Assembly: GCA_028281165.1 (NCBI GenBank)
Contig: JANQKI010000097.1
Span: 1-55,492, forward strand
DNA length: 55,492 bases
Direction: 5' to 3'
Source: Opitutaceae bacterium
GTDB lineage: Bacteria > Verrucomicrobiota > Verrucomicrobiia > Opitutales > Opitutaceae
Below the pieces are notes generated by a model. The model made no database searches. It had not been told where the DNA came from and was given only the letters and a program-made list of their open reading frames with translations. Shown here one piece after another: positions 36,558 to 45,303 of the stretch. Both the position numbers and the translations under genes were made by a program. Within the stretch, counting starts at the first letter, position 1, and every line of letters begins with the position of its first letter.

Positions 36558-36586
36558 AATAGACTACAATTGTAGGATCATGTCAA
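36558..36586 (-). promoter_or_regulatory. Promoter of the BlaI-M56 operon
   Basis: On the minus strand, TTGACA (36586-36581) is a perfect -35 box, then 17 bases, then TCTATT (36563-36558), a four of six match to the -10 box. The start codon of the repressor lies about 20 bases beyond. The spacer contains the palindromic operator. Confidence 0.65.
36564..36575. promoter_or_regulatory. BlaI/MecI-type operator palindrome
   Basis: CTACAATTGTAG is a perfect 12-base palindrome containing TACA-AT-TGTA, the consensus half-sites of BlaI/MecI operators. It sits entirely inside the -35/-10 spacer of the operon promoter, so repressor binding would block RNA polymerase. This supports autoregulation of the downstream genes. 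Confidence 0.8.
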
Positions 36587-36675
36587 GGGTCGATCTGCAA
36601 AAGTCTGGGGCAGTCTGCCCAAGCAAAGTCTCTCCCCAAAAGGATTGATACGCTCCCCCGAGGGTAAGTTCCAGA

Positions 36676-37728
36676 CTAGGGGCGAATAATCGACGAATCG
36701 GATGAATCGAGCTCGTCGATCAGCAGTTGGGCAAACCGCTGGCTGTACTCTTGCCGCCCTTTTTGATTTAGGTGGTAAATGGTGTCGTGCAGAAAATCCT
36801 TTTCCACAGGGAGTTTTTCCAAGTCTCCCGCAATCTGAATACCGTTTTCAGCCAAGTTTTCCTTCAATTGACGAAGAGATGTAAAATAGGCTGGTTCGCC
36901 CTCATCGTCCTCCCGATTTCGAACTAAGATAGGCCAGGTAAACAGCAGAGACATTCCCTCATCTTTTGCCAGTCGTCTAAGATTCTCGAAATTCTGTAGA
37001 AATATTTTGGATATATCAGATTGAAACTCGTATTTGATATCTTGATTGAAAACGCGCCCTTCGTTGGACTGCATATCACCAAGGCGATTGACTGCGGTGT
37101 GCTGGTATTTCGGGCTGAAGGTACCACTGCTCCAGACTGCTTTGGCCTCCTCGATGAATTTGTCCGCATCTTCTCTTCTGAATTCGTATTTTGGTGGAAC
37201 GCGTGATTTAAGCAGTTTAGCAAAGGTTCCGAGTAGAACACGCTCAGGATCAGTGGATAGGAAAAAATCAACCGACTCCCTTGTCGAGAGCGTATCCATA
37301 AATTCCTGATTCCAGACAAGCAAATTATGCGTACTCCAGTTATCGAATCTGTGATCCTCATAATAATAGGAGATTTCAAGTGGAAGAACTATCAGATCAC
37401 CCGACCGACCGACTTTACTTAGCAGTCGAATATGGTACTCGAAAGGCAAACCCGCGTGAGTGGACAGGTTAAGCGTCGTTCTTCTTGTTAGCCGTCTGAT
37501 CATTTGGGAGTCATAACCAAATAATCCATTGGAACCCGCCAGGATAATGATTCGATTTGAATCAGTATTGTTCTGAACTATGTATTCCTTTACTTTGGAC
37601 ACTTTAGGAACCCAGACCTCTGACCAAACCTTGGAATCCCGCTGATAGAAATACACAAGAGAATACCCGCCCATGGTCGTAGCAAAAACGAGAAGCAGTA
37701 CTAAAACTCTCTTTGTTAGATCGCTCAT
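36676..37728 (-). CDS. SGNH-like membrane-anchored protein paired with an MBOAT acyltransferase
   Basis: 350 residues with one N-terminal membrane helix (about 8-28), so the domain should be extracytoplasmic. A serine-block motif LAGSNGLFGYD is followed near the end by FLHDTIYHLNQKGRQEYS, the usual Asp-x2-3-His block of SGNH hydrolases. This resembles AlgJ/AlgX or DltD-like partners that move an acyl group to a polysaccharide. It begins at the base after the MBOAT stop, so the two form one unit. The acyl acceptor is unknown. Confidence 0.78.
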   Translation of the reverse strand: MSDLTKRVLVLLLVFATTMGGYSLVYFYQRDSKVWSEVWVPKVSKVKEYIVQNNTDSNRIIILAGSNGLFGYDSQMIRRLTRRTTLNLSTHAGLPFEYHIRLLSKVGRSGDLIVLPLEISYYYEDHRFDNWSTHNLLVWNQEFMDTLSTRESVDFFLSTDPERVLLGTFAKLLKSRVPPKYEFRREDADKFIEEAKAVWSSGTFSPKYQHTAVNRLGDMQSNEGRVFNQDIKYEFQSDISKIFLQNFENLRRLAKDEGMSLLFTWPILVRNREDDEGEPAYFTSLRQLKENLAENGIQIAGDLEKLPVEKDFLHDTIYHLNQKGRQEYSQRFAQLLIDELDSSDSSIIRP

Positions 37729-39273
37729 CTAAAACTGGAAATAAAGAAATGGGCTTTCCTCAGTATTAAAAGAACTGAGACAAACAATTGCGCACATGAA
37801 ACCAGCTAAAGCATAATATTTAAGCATAGCTCTATTAGATAACTCATTCGTCTCTAGGCGAGTAGCAAGGCTTTTGACGGAAGGAAGGAGAAGGCAAAGA
37901 AGCAGTGACATGAATACAAAAATTGTCGCCTTGATCCCGATGTAAGATTGGATTTGGAGGGAATTGAGGAAACCCATATCATGCAGCGTCCAGATTTGAG
38001 TCTGATTGGAAAAGGTTTTCAGCAAGTCGAATATCCCTTCATTAAAAGGAACGGTGTTAAAAAAGAGAGCCTGGTAGAAATGCATCGCTCCGGTTAGCGT
38101 TTCAGCCCTAAAAAATATCCAAAGAACGGATACGACTAAAAACGTTAGCAGGCATTTTACTATAGAGAGTCTTCCTAAGCCTGGGTTATCTTTTGTTTGG
38201 AAGACGCTTCGAAAGAGATGGTTAAAGGATAGCAGCAGACCATGAATGCCTCCCCATAAAACGAAATTCCATCCAGCGCCGTGCCAGAGACCTCCGATCA
38301 GCATCGTGACCATTAGATTGGCATAACGCCTCGGAATTCCCTTTCGGTTTCCGCCAAGTGGTATATAAAGAAAATCACGAAGAAATCGAGATAAGGTGAT
38401 ATGCCATCGTTTCCAAAAATCGATAAAGCTAGAGGCCTTGTAGGGGGAGTCGAAATTGAATGGCAGTCTAATACCGAACAGAAGCCCCAATCCCACCGCC
38501 ATGTCCGAGTATCCGCTGAAATCGAAATAAAGCTGCAGGCTGTAAGCAAACATGCCAATGAGTGCAGCCCACGTTCCAAAAGCTTGACCTTCTTCGGCGT
38601 ATTGAAAAACCGGATCGGCATATTCCGCCAAGTTATCCGCTAGGACGATTTTCTTAAACAGTCCGGCAACGAAAACCAGAACTCCAATGCTGACCATTTT
38701 CTCGAGTTCAGGTCGCTCACGCGAACTGGTGAATTGAGGTACCATTTCCCCATAGTGCACAATAGGTCCAGCAATCAACTGGGGGAAGAATGTGACAAAT
38801 ATTGGATACCTAGCCAGATCGATTTTCTCTATTTTCCCTTTGTACACCTCGACAATAAAGACGATCTGCTGAAATGTGAAAAAGGAAATGCCTAGAGGCA
38901 AAGAACGAGATTTTGCTTCATAATCAGTCTGAAAAAATGTATTCAGATTTTCTATAAGAAACGCCGAGTATTTATAGAAAACAAGAACACTTAAATTGAG
39001 TATGATAGCCGCTATCAAGAGAAATAGACGGCAACCCTTTAGCGACTTGCAGTTATCGCTGGATAACGCCCAGCCAATAGAAAGGTTCACTACGATCGAG
39101 GCGAGAATGATAATCAAATAACTTGGATTCCACCAGCCGTAGAAGAAAAGCGAGGCGAAGGTAAGAATTCCCACACGCAATAAATTCGAAGGAAGCAATG
39201 CTCCCTGCAAATAAACGAGGGCTATGACGACGGGTAGAAACCCGAACAGGAATTCCGGCGAAATGAAGAGCAT
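37729..39273 (-). CDS. MBOAT-family O-acyltransferase (AlgI-like)
   Basis: 514 residues, about 11 membrane helices. The family features are [12 protein letters not shown] at the start, [15 protein letters not shown], a [16 protein letters not shown] segment and the [26 protein letters not shown]-type region; here it reads [21 protein letters not shown]. The active-site His is in [19 protein letters not shown]. It moves an acyl group, probably acetyl, across the membrane for surface polysaccharide O-acylation. It is coupled to the SGNH-like gene downstream. Confidence 0.92.
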   Translation of the reverse strand: [514 protein letters not shown]

Positions 39274-39352
39274 CGAACAACGATCAGCTCGAATACTCGC
39301 CAGCCGCTAGTTGGCCGTCAAGGGTTTGGGAAAGTCGGCAAAGGAATCCGAC

Positions 39353-40819
39353 TCAAGAAGAGCCTTTCAATCCGCTGACGAGGGATGAAATGGTGGATTT
39401 GGCGTCGCCGTAAATCATCCGTGTGTTCTCCATAGTGAACAGCTTATTGATGAGGCCGGAAAAGCCTTTGCCCTGACCACGCTTCAAGCAAAAGACCGTT
39501 TTTGCCTGATGAGCTTCGATGATTGGCATACCGTAAATCGGACTCGTCTCGTCTTCCGAGGCAGCCGGATTGACGACATCATTTGCTCCAATGACAATCG
39601 CCACATCAACGGTTGGCATAAGCGGGTTAATTGAATCCATCTCCACAAGCTGCTCATAAGGAACATCGGCCTCAGCCAAAAGCACGTTCATGTGCCCAGG
39701 CATGCGCCCCGCAACGGGATGGATGGCGAAGTTCACTTCAGCCCCATTCTCTTCAAGCAATTCTCCAAGCTCCTTGACAACATGCTGAGCTTGAGCAACT
39801 GCCATTCCGTATCCAGGAATGAATACGACTGAACTCGCTGCTTCGAGGACATAATAGGCATCGTCAACGCTAATCGCTTTAGGCTCTGCGCCATCATCAT
39901 CTCCGCCTTTTTGGCTAGTGGCTCCAAAACCACTGAAGAGAACGTTGCCCAGAGTGCGATTCATGGCCTTACACATGATCACTGTCAGAATAAAGCCACT
40001 CGCTCCTACCAGACAGCCAGCCACGATCAACACATTGTTCCCGATAACGAAACCGGCTGCAGAGGCTGCCAAACCTGAGCAACTATTCAGAAGAGATATC
40101 ACGACCGGCATGTCGCCCCCGCCAATCGGCATGACTCCCATAAAACCGAATACCAGCGAAAAACCAATCCCAGCGAGAAAAAGTTTGTAGGCCAAATCCA
40201 AGTCGCTCGACCAAGTGAAAGCTACCCCGAGTCCTAGAATCGCTAGAAGGATAAGCAGATTGAGAGCTTTCTGTCCTGGGAACACAGTAGCTCGACCCGA
40301 GAGGATTCCCGATAACTTGCCGTAGGCATAGAGGCTACCGGTGAAAGTCACTCCACCGATCAATAAGGCAACGAATATAACAAATGAACTGAAAAACGAG
40401 GGTGCTCCCAAATCCTCCAAATAAAGCGCCCAACCGATATTTCTAATCTTTTCGAATTCCGTCCAGGCGACGAGCAAGCTGGCCAAACCTCCGAAACCAT
40501 TGAACAGGGCGACCAATTCGGGCATGGCTGTCATCTTCACCATCCTAGCAGCTACAGCTCCAATTCCCGCCCCAACTAAGATACCAATGATAATCCACTG
40601 ATAGGATAAAATATCTCGGTCAAGAAGGGTGATGACCACCGCCAAAAGCATTCCAAGACCACTAATGATATTGCCTCTCCGAGCCGTATCAGCTGAACCC
40701 AGCATCTTAATACCAAACACAAAGAGCGTTGCGGCGATTACGTAGGCCAAATTGATTACATCATCCGAACTCACGGCAGCAAGCAGATCCAAAGTAAAGA
40801 AAGAGAAGAAGCGATCCAT
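39353..40819 (-). CDS. pntB: NAD(P) transhydrogenase subunit beta
   Basis: 488 residues with a membrane half of about nine helices and a soluble C-terminal NADP(H)-binding domain. The latter shows SVVFIPGYGMAVAQAQHVVKEL, the conserved MNVLLAEADVPYEQL, IGANDVVNPAA and RGQGKGFSGLINKLF. It couples proton entry to hydride transfer from NADH to NADP+. It is the third gene of a pntAA-pntAB-pntB operon, nine bases after pntAB. Confidence 0.97.
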   Translation of the reverse strand: MDRFFSFFTLDLLAAVSSDDVINLAYVIAATLFVFGIKMLGSADTARRGNIISGLGMLLAVVITLLDRDILSYQWIIIGILVGAGIGAVAARMVKMTAMPELVALFNGFGGLASLLVAWTEFEKIRNIGWALYLEDLGAPSFFSSFVIFVALLIGGVTFTGSLYAYGKLSGILSGRATVFPGQKALNLLILLAILGLGVAFTWSSDLDLAYKLFLAGIGFSLVFGFMGVMPIGGGDMPVVISLLNSCSGLAASAAGFVIGNNVLIVAGCLVGASGFILTVIMCKAMNRTLGNVLFSGFGATSQKGGDDDGAEPKAISVDDAYYVLEAASSVVFIPGYGMAVAQAQHVVKELGELLEENGAEVNFAIHPVAGRMPGHMNVLLAEADVPYEQLVEMDSINPLMPTVDVAIVIGANDVVNPAASEDETSPIYGMPIIEAHQAKTVFCLKRGQGKGFSGLINKLFTMENTRMIYGDAKSTISSLVSGLKGSS

Positions 40820-40828
40820 GGCAGCCAG

Positions 40829-41113
40829 TTATTTATCTTTCTTCTTAAACATCTGAAGCATCCTGTCCGTGACGAGATAGCCACCCACGACGTTGATAGT
40901 CGCGAACACCAGAGCTAACAAGCCGAGTATCATGCCAATGGAGCCTTTCTCTCCGATTCCAGTCGCTAGAATGGCTCCAACAATGGTGATACCAGAAATG
41001 GCATTGGCCCCCGACATCAAAGGAGTGTGAAGTTGGGACGGGACTTTGGATATAAGTTCAAGCCCGAGGAACGCGGCCAGAACAAATATGAAGAAAAGCA
41101 ATACAAGATCCAT
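40829..41113 (-). CDS. pntAB: NAD(P) transhydrogenase subunit alpha part 2 (membrane)
   Basis: 94 residues with three membrane helices, the separate membrane part of the alpha subunit. It contains the conserved VPSQLHTPLMSGANAISGI segment. In E. coli it is fused to the NAD-binding domain; here it is a separate chain, as in Rhodospirillum rubrum. It forms the proton channel together with PntB. It lies 46 bases after pntAA. Confidence 0.95.
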   Translation of the reverse strand: MDLVLLFFIFVLAAFLGLELISKVPSQLHTPLMSGANAISGITIVGAILATGIGEKGSIGMILGLLALVFATINVVGGYLVTDRMLQMFKKKDK

Positions 41114-41159
41114 TTTCTAAATTATGAGGTAAAAATTAAGAAGTAAGAATTTTCGCATT

Positions 41160-42284
41160 CTACCTGAAGCTTTCATGCGCAATTGCTCCGCCGTGAGTTA
41201 TAATACAGCCTTTCTGGATCTCGTCTTCTAAATCAATCTTGAGTGTTTTAGTCTCCTCGTTCCAGAAATGCTCAACAAAATTGTATAAATTCGATGAATA
41301 CATTTGACTAGCATGTACAGCAACCCCGCCTTCAAGCGTGCCTATACCGATGATACGTGGTCCATTCGGCAATTTGACTTCCTCGTCCAGCTTGGAGCCT
41401 TCCACATTTCCTCCAGACTCCACAGCCAAATCGACAACAACACTTCCGTTTCGCATGCCAGAAAGCATATCCGCAGTAACAATACGCGGAGCAGGACGGC
41501 CGAAAAGCTTGGCGGTTGTAATAACGATATCGGATTGAGCGCACACTTTCGCCATGCCCTGTCGTTGCTTCTCGATCTGCTCCGGAGTTAGTTCTTTGGC
41601 GTAGCCCTGATCTGTCTGGCCGGTTTCGCCAAGATCGATCTTAACGAATTTCGCTCCAAGCGACTTTACCTGCTCTTCGACCACGGGTCGCGTATCAAAA
41701 GCTTCAACACGGGCCCCTAAACGCTTAGCCGTAGCAATTGCCTGAAGACCAGCAACTCCGACACCGATGATGAAGACCCGAGCCGGAGAAATCGTCCCCG
41801 AAGGCGTCATCATCATTGGCAAAATCTGATTAAGTCTCTCTGCTGCTTTGATAAGCGCGAAATAGCCTGCTAAATTGGCTTGCGAACTCAAAGCATCCAT
41901 TTTTTGAGCAAGCGTTGTGCGTGGAATCATTTCCATGCTAACTGCAGTAACGTTTGCTGCGGCAAAAGCTTTGATGAGCTCAGCTTCATTGAAAGGATCG
42001 AGGAAACTAAGATGAATGCTTCCCGGCTTCAGGTGTTGGATTTCATCGATAGGCGGTTTCCTCAACCGCGCCACCAAATCAGCTTCTTTCAATGCAGCCA
42101 CTCTATCATCGACTACGGAAACTCCAACGGATTTATATTGATCGTCCGAGCAGCAGCTTTTTTCTCCGGCCCCCGATTCGATAGAGACGGAAGCTCCAAG
42201 CTGGATAAGCTTCTGAGCGTAGTCGGCTTGTAAAGCCACGCGATTCTCGGTATCCAGAGTTTCAGAGGGCACGAAAATTCGCAT
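41160..42284 (-). CDS. pntAA: NAD(P) transhydrogenase subunit alpha part 1 (NAD-binding)
   Basis: 374 residues from ATG 42284, a GTG three codons earlier is possible. It has the alanine dehydrogenase/PNT fold: an N-terminal catalytic part with VPSETLDTENRVALQ and an NAD-binding Rossmann part with VFIIGVGVAGLQAIATAKRLGARVEAFDTRP. It is the soluble NAD(H)-binding chain of the split-alpha transhydrogenase. GAGGG lies only two bases before the ATG. It opens the operon. Confidence 0.95.
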   Translation of the reverse strand: MRIFVPSETLDTENRVALQADYAQKLIQLGASVSIESGAGEKSCCSDDQYKSVGVSVVDDRVAALKEADLVARLRKPPIDEIQHLKPGSIHLSFLDPFNEAELIKAFAAANVTAVSMEMIPRTTLAQKMDALSSQANLAGYFALIKAAERLNQILPMMMTPSGTISPARVFIIGVGVAGLQAIATAKRLGARVEAFDTRPVVEEQVKSLGAKFVKIDLGETGQTDQGYAKELTPEQIEKQRQGMAKVCAQSDIVITTAKLFGRPAPRIVTADMLSGMRNGSVVVDLAVESGGNVEGSKLDEEVKLPNGPRIIGIGTLEGGVAVHASQMYSSNLYNFVEHFWNEETKTLKIDLEDEIQKGCIITHGGAIAHESFR

Positions 42285-42438
42285 GGCCCTCACGCTAGTA
42301 ATTAGATTTTGGAAATCAACTCCCGTGTTTGATAAAATGATGGAAGCTGATAGCAGACGGTCTTACCGCGAAAAAGCGATAAGCTATCTTTATCAGTGAT
42401 ATAACACGAACTGAGAAAACGTGTCCGTTCGACGAATA

Positions 42439-42867
42439 CTAGTCGCTAGACTTTGTCGGAGGCTCGTTGACGAACTTTATTTTCAAAGTCTTCACCTCCG
42501 AAGGAATATCATCTATAATGACACGGGTAAAGGCTCCTACTCTCGTACCGTAGTTTCTGTCGAAAAACTTGCGACGAGTAACATGCGTATGTTGCCAAAC
42601 GGCTACGGGCTCTTCCTTCTGATCTTTTGCGACTTCGCCAAATCCCTCGAAAAGGAGATGGGCAACGGGTTTCACTAGGCGTTCGGCTTCGGCCTCAAGA
42701 CGGCAGGTAAACAACCAAGAACCATCTCTTTGGTGCCACTTGGGAGAAACGATACTGACTCGAGAACCTTCGGTAGACGTTATTTCAAATGGCAAAGGAA
42801 ACGAGTCTTCATTGCCGTAAGATGGGGACAACATGAATAAAAACACGAAGGAAAGCAGTCTTTTCAT
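42439..42867 (-). CDS. Secreted protein of unknown function
   Basis: 142 residues. The signal peptide is MKRLLSFVFLFMLSPSYG and the rest is a beta-rich domain containing SKVSPKWHQRD-like and TLKIKFVNEPP segments; I recognise no family. It lies 155 bases upstream of pntAA on the same strand, too far for a clear operon. It may be periplasmic. Confidence 0.68.
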   Translation of the reverse strand: MKRLLSFVFLFMLSPSYGNEDSFPLPFEITSTEGSRVSIVSPKWHQRDGSWLFTCRLEAEAERLVKPVAHLLFEGFGEVAKDQKEEPVAVWQHTHVTRRKFFDRNYGTRVGAFTRVIIDDIPSEVKTLKIKFVNEPPTKSSD

Positions 42868-42990
42868 AACGCTCGAAAATTTGAATTCGCTCTAATCATA
42901 ACCTATTCGAGCCGAATAGGAAACTCTTTAGCGTCATAGGCGCATTTGCTCAAAAACGGAGCTCGAGAGACGCAAGACCACTAGGTTTTG

Positions 42991-43227
42991 CTAGCCTGCA
43001 TTTGAATGTCGTTTAGCGAGTGTATTGCGGATCAAATTGAAATAACGATCTCGACGACTCCGGGCTGCGTCCAGAGAGCGCGTCTTCAAACTTCGCCTCA
43101 CCCGCTCCGCCGTGTAAGGCGTTGGATAAATAGTGAAATGCAACCACCAAATCCCATTGTTATTCCAAAGGTGATGGTTTGGGTTTTCTTCGCTGACGCG
43201 AATGGATATATTATGTATTCGATTCAT
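42991..43227 (-). CDS. Small stand-alone protein resembling an integrase arm-binding region
   Basis: 78 residues. WNNNGIWWLHFTIY, a short basic turn (ERVRRSLKT), and RSLDAARSRRDRYF form a pattern resembling the N-terminal part of phage-type tyrosine recombinases (GIWWxxFxx ... RxSLKT.D...A...RD), but there is no SAM-like or catalytic domain after it. Upstream within two bases of the start lies an 11-bp perfect hairpin. It could be a real small DNA-binding protein, a remnant of an integrase, or noncoding. Confidence 0.5.
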   Translation of the reverse strand: MNRIHNISIRVSEENPNHHLWNNNGIWWLHFTIYPTPYTAERVRRSLKTRSLDAARSRRDRYFNLIRNTLAKRHSNAG

Positions 43228-43228
43228 G

Positions 43229-43262
43229 GATGCGTAATTTTATAGTTTTGGAATTACGCATC
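43229..43262. repeat. Perfect 11-bp hairpin upstream of the 78-residue gene
   Basis: GATGCGTAATT at 43229-43239 is the exact inverse of AATTACGCATC at 43252-43262, with a 12-base loop. On the minus strand it ends one base before the ATG, so it covers the ribosome binding site. Confidence 0.65.
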
Positions 43263-43430
43263 AGGAGCTGCAAAAGACCTTTCTTCGAACAATCCTTCGC
43301 AAATAGGTTTTTTCATCTCTCAATCGTTTTCGAAGAAAGATGCGCATCCAGCTAATAACTAGCTGAATCCACCGTAGGTCCTAATGAACTCGGTTGGCAG
43401 GTTCGGCAAAAGCCAAACCACTCCTGATGC
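43258..43430. repeat. 173-base block bounded by a 10-bp inverted repeat
   Basis: GCATCAGGAG (43258-43267) and CTCCTGATGC (43421-43430) are perfect inverted copies bounding a block that also contains an 11-bp inverted repeat (43279-43289 with 43329-43339) and a GATGCGCATC palindrome (43339-43348). No transposase or target-site duplication is seen. It could be a MITE-like element, a recombination site or a structured RNA. The remaining intergenic sequence up to 43514 contains nothing I recognise. Confidence 0.5.
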
Positions 43431-43514
43431 ATTTAAAGAACTAGAAAATGGAGATAAGGGGGTCAGCTGGATTTGAAAAGCAAGAAATGTGTCATAAACA
43501 GCCGAAAGCGCGAT

Positions 43515-44039
43515 TCACGTCACTGACTCGAAGGAAATGTCGACTAAAAGATCGGCCGCAACCATCTCAAGCTCCTGTTTAAGAGAATCGGTATCGCAAT
43601 CGGCGGGAATGCAAACTCTCGCCTTAGCCTGAAACAATTGTTCACCGGACATAGGAGCGCTTCTACATTCAGTGGAAAGCTCTTCCACATTCACATTCCG
43701 CTTGGCGAAAGCATTAGCGATTTGCCTAACAATTCCAGGTCTATCCTGGCCCAAAATCTCGACAGCAACAACCTCCGAGCAATCACTTGTGCTTTCTGAA
43801 CTATCATCGTGGATAACAATCTCAATATCGTCGCTAGCCAGAGCGGATAAGGAACTTTGCAAAGCGGATCGCTTTGCATCATCAACGTCAATCCTCAGAA
43901 TCCCGGCAAACTGTCCACCCAGGTGACACATTCTGCTCTCAAGCCAATTTCCTCCGTTCTCGGAGATCACGGCAGCAATTTCATCGACCAGACCAGGCCT
44001 ATCCGGACTGATTATGGTCATGACAAAAGGAGACTGCAT
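43515..44039 (-). CDS. Tandem ACT-domain regulatory protein (GcvR-like)
   Basis: 174 residues from ATG 44039. Two ACT domains: FVMTIISPDRPGLVDEIAAVISENGGNWLESRM (near 6-40) and VEILGQDRPGIVRQIANAFAKRNVNVEEL (near 92-120). GcvR-type proteins bind glycine or another amino acid and control a glycine cleavage regulator. No gcv genes are nearby. A longer frame from 44120 would begin inside the terminator hairpin of the upstream gene, which argues against it; 44096 is an alternative. Confidence 0.82.
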   Translation of the reverse strand: MQSPFVMTIISPDRPGLVDEIAAVISENGGNWLESRMCHLGGQFAGILRIDVDDAKRSALQSSLSALASDDIEIVIHDDSSESTSDCSEVVAVEILGQDRPGIVRQIANAFAKRNVNVEELSTECRSAPMSGEQLFQAKARVCIPADCDTDSLKQELEMVAADLLVDISFESVT

Positions 44040-44097
44040 GGCGATCGAATCTGCAAAAATCGCTACTTCAGGCAAGCTCACAACCAACCGAGACATT

Positions 44098-44133
44098 AAA
44101 AGCAGAAAGGCCCGTGGCATAAAGCCACGAGCC
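44098..44133 (-). terminator. Terminator of the PEP-CTERM-like gene
   Basis: Minus-strand stem GGCTCGTGGC pairs with GCCACGGGCC (44133-44124 with 44118-44109; one mismatch), five-base loop, followed by a T-rich stretch (TTTCTGCTTTT). It lies 63 bases after the stop of the 44196-44981 gene. Confidence 0.75.
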
Positions 44134-44195
44134 CCACTGTTGCTTGGAGAAAAAACTAAATCGTTGTCTAAGAGCTAAGTCGTATTCTTGGCCCG

Positions 44196-44981
44196 CTATT
44201 TCTTAATTCTGCGTTTTGCAGCTAGCAACCCAGCAAAAAGTATCGCAGCGAAAAGACCGTAAGAGGATTCATCTGGAACGCTCTTGGGAGTGAGAATCAC
44301 ATTATCGATATGCAGTTCGTAGTCTCCAAGGATGTTATCTAAATAATACCGATAGTCCTCGTCGTAAGTCTCTTGATTTTCGCTTAGTTGAAGGATTGGA
44401 GGCTCGCCAGAATCGACCACTCCAATAGCAAACTTGTACATTCCAGGCTCTAAGACATCAGGAAGAGTGTATGTGCCACTGTGGGGACCATCTTGAGCAT
44501 TCGTAAACTCAACCACACCACCCTCGCCAAGAATGTAGAAAGAATAATCGTCTGATGAATTCGAGTCCCCAGACGTCCAAAAATCGAAAGATAGCATAGA
44601 AGGAACATCAACTTTGAGCCCTTCTTCTAAGTAAATGTACGAGTTTTGGGAATCAGGTGGAAGATCTGGAGCGGGGTCATTGGAAGACCCATCATTATTA
44701 GAGCCATTTCCATTCGTATCATTATTGGTCGTTGTGGTGGTAGTCCCGCCACCCGAACTAGAAGAGGAAAAGCCTCCTCCTCCGAAAGACCTTCGTTCGG
44801 GTAACACCGCATGCCATCCACCGCTTACATCTGAAATAACTGCTGCAGACCCAACCGGAGTGAATACGCCGAAATCACCTCCCTCAAAGTCTTCAACCAC
44901 CAGTGGGGCTCCATACACATTGGAAAGCCATCCTGTTGCCGCTGATAGGCAGACTATTTTAACTAAGTTTCGCGCTTTCAT
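44196..44981 (-). CDS. PEP-CTERM-like exported protein with Ser/Thr/Asn-rich linker
   Basis: 261 residues. A signal peptide is followed by EDFEGGDFGVFTP, as in many beta-sandwich domains, and a low-complexity run of Gly/Ser/Thr/Asn (near 70-105). The C-terminus has VPDESSYGLF, a hydrophobic helix (AAILFAGLLA) and KRRIKK; this is the tripartite PEP-CTERM-type sorting signal with Asp in place of Glu after Pro. Such proteins are processed by an exosortase. No exosortase gene is in the window. The domain resembles carbohydrate-binding modules but is not assigned. Confidence 0.82.
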   Translation of the reverse strand: MKARNLVKIVCLSAATGWLSNVYGAPLVVEDFEGGDFGVFTPVGSAAVISDVSGGWHAVLPERRSFGGGGFSSSSSGGGTTTTTTNNDTNGNGSNNDGSSNDPAPDLPPDSQNSYIYLEEGLKVDVPSMLSFDFWTSGDSNSSDDYSFYILGEGGVVEFTNAQDGPHSGTYTLPDVLEPGMYKFAIGVVDSGEPPILQLSENQETYDEDYRYYLDNILGDYELHIDNVILTPKSVPDESSYGLFAAILFAGLLAAKRRIKK

Positions 44982-45303
44982 TTTAGATTCTTTGTGAATG
45001 GACCTACTCTAATGCGAAGAGGCGCTTATGTAAATCAGTGCGCCGCACCGTCATCGAGTCAGGGCAAAGACTAGGATGCAGCGCCTAAAACCATTATTTA
45101 TCGCTAATTATCAGCAACTTAGGGAACATTTAGGATTTAGGATTTTTTAGCTAGTGGAAGTGCGGAAATTACTCAGGTAGAAGATGTTGAGTGGTATTGG
45201 TTAAACCTTCCCGGATAAAGGTCGTATCATGGGGAAACGACTCTAGACCTTGGCCAAACGAACTAAAAAGAATCCATCTGCGGTACAGAGGAGTTTCCAT
45301 AGA

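Noticed and set aside
43258-43430. Integron attC site
   Set aside because: The inverted repeats lack the GTTRRRY and RYYYAAC core sites, and no second cassette is present.
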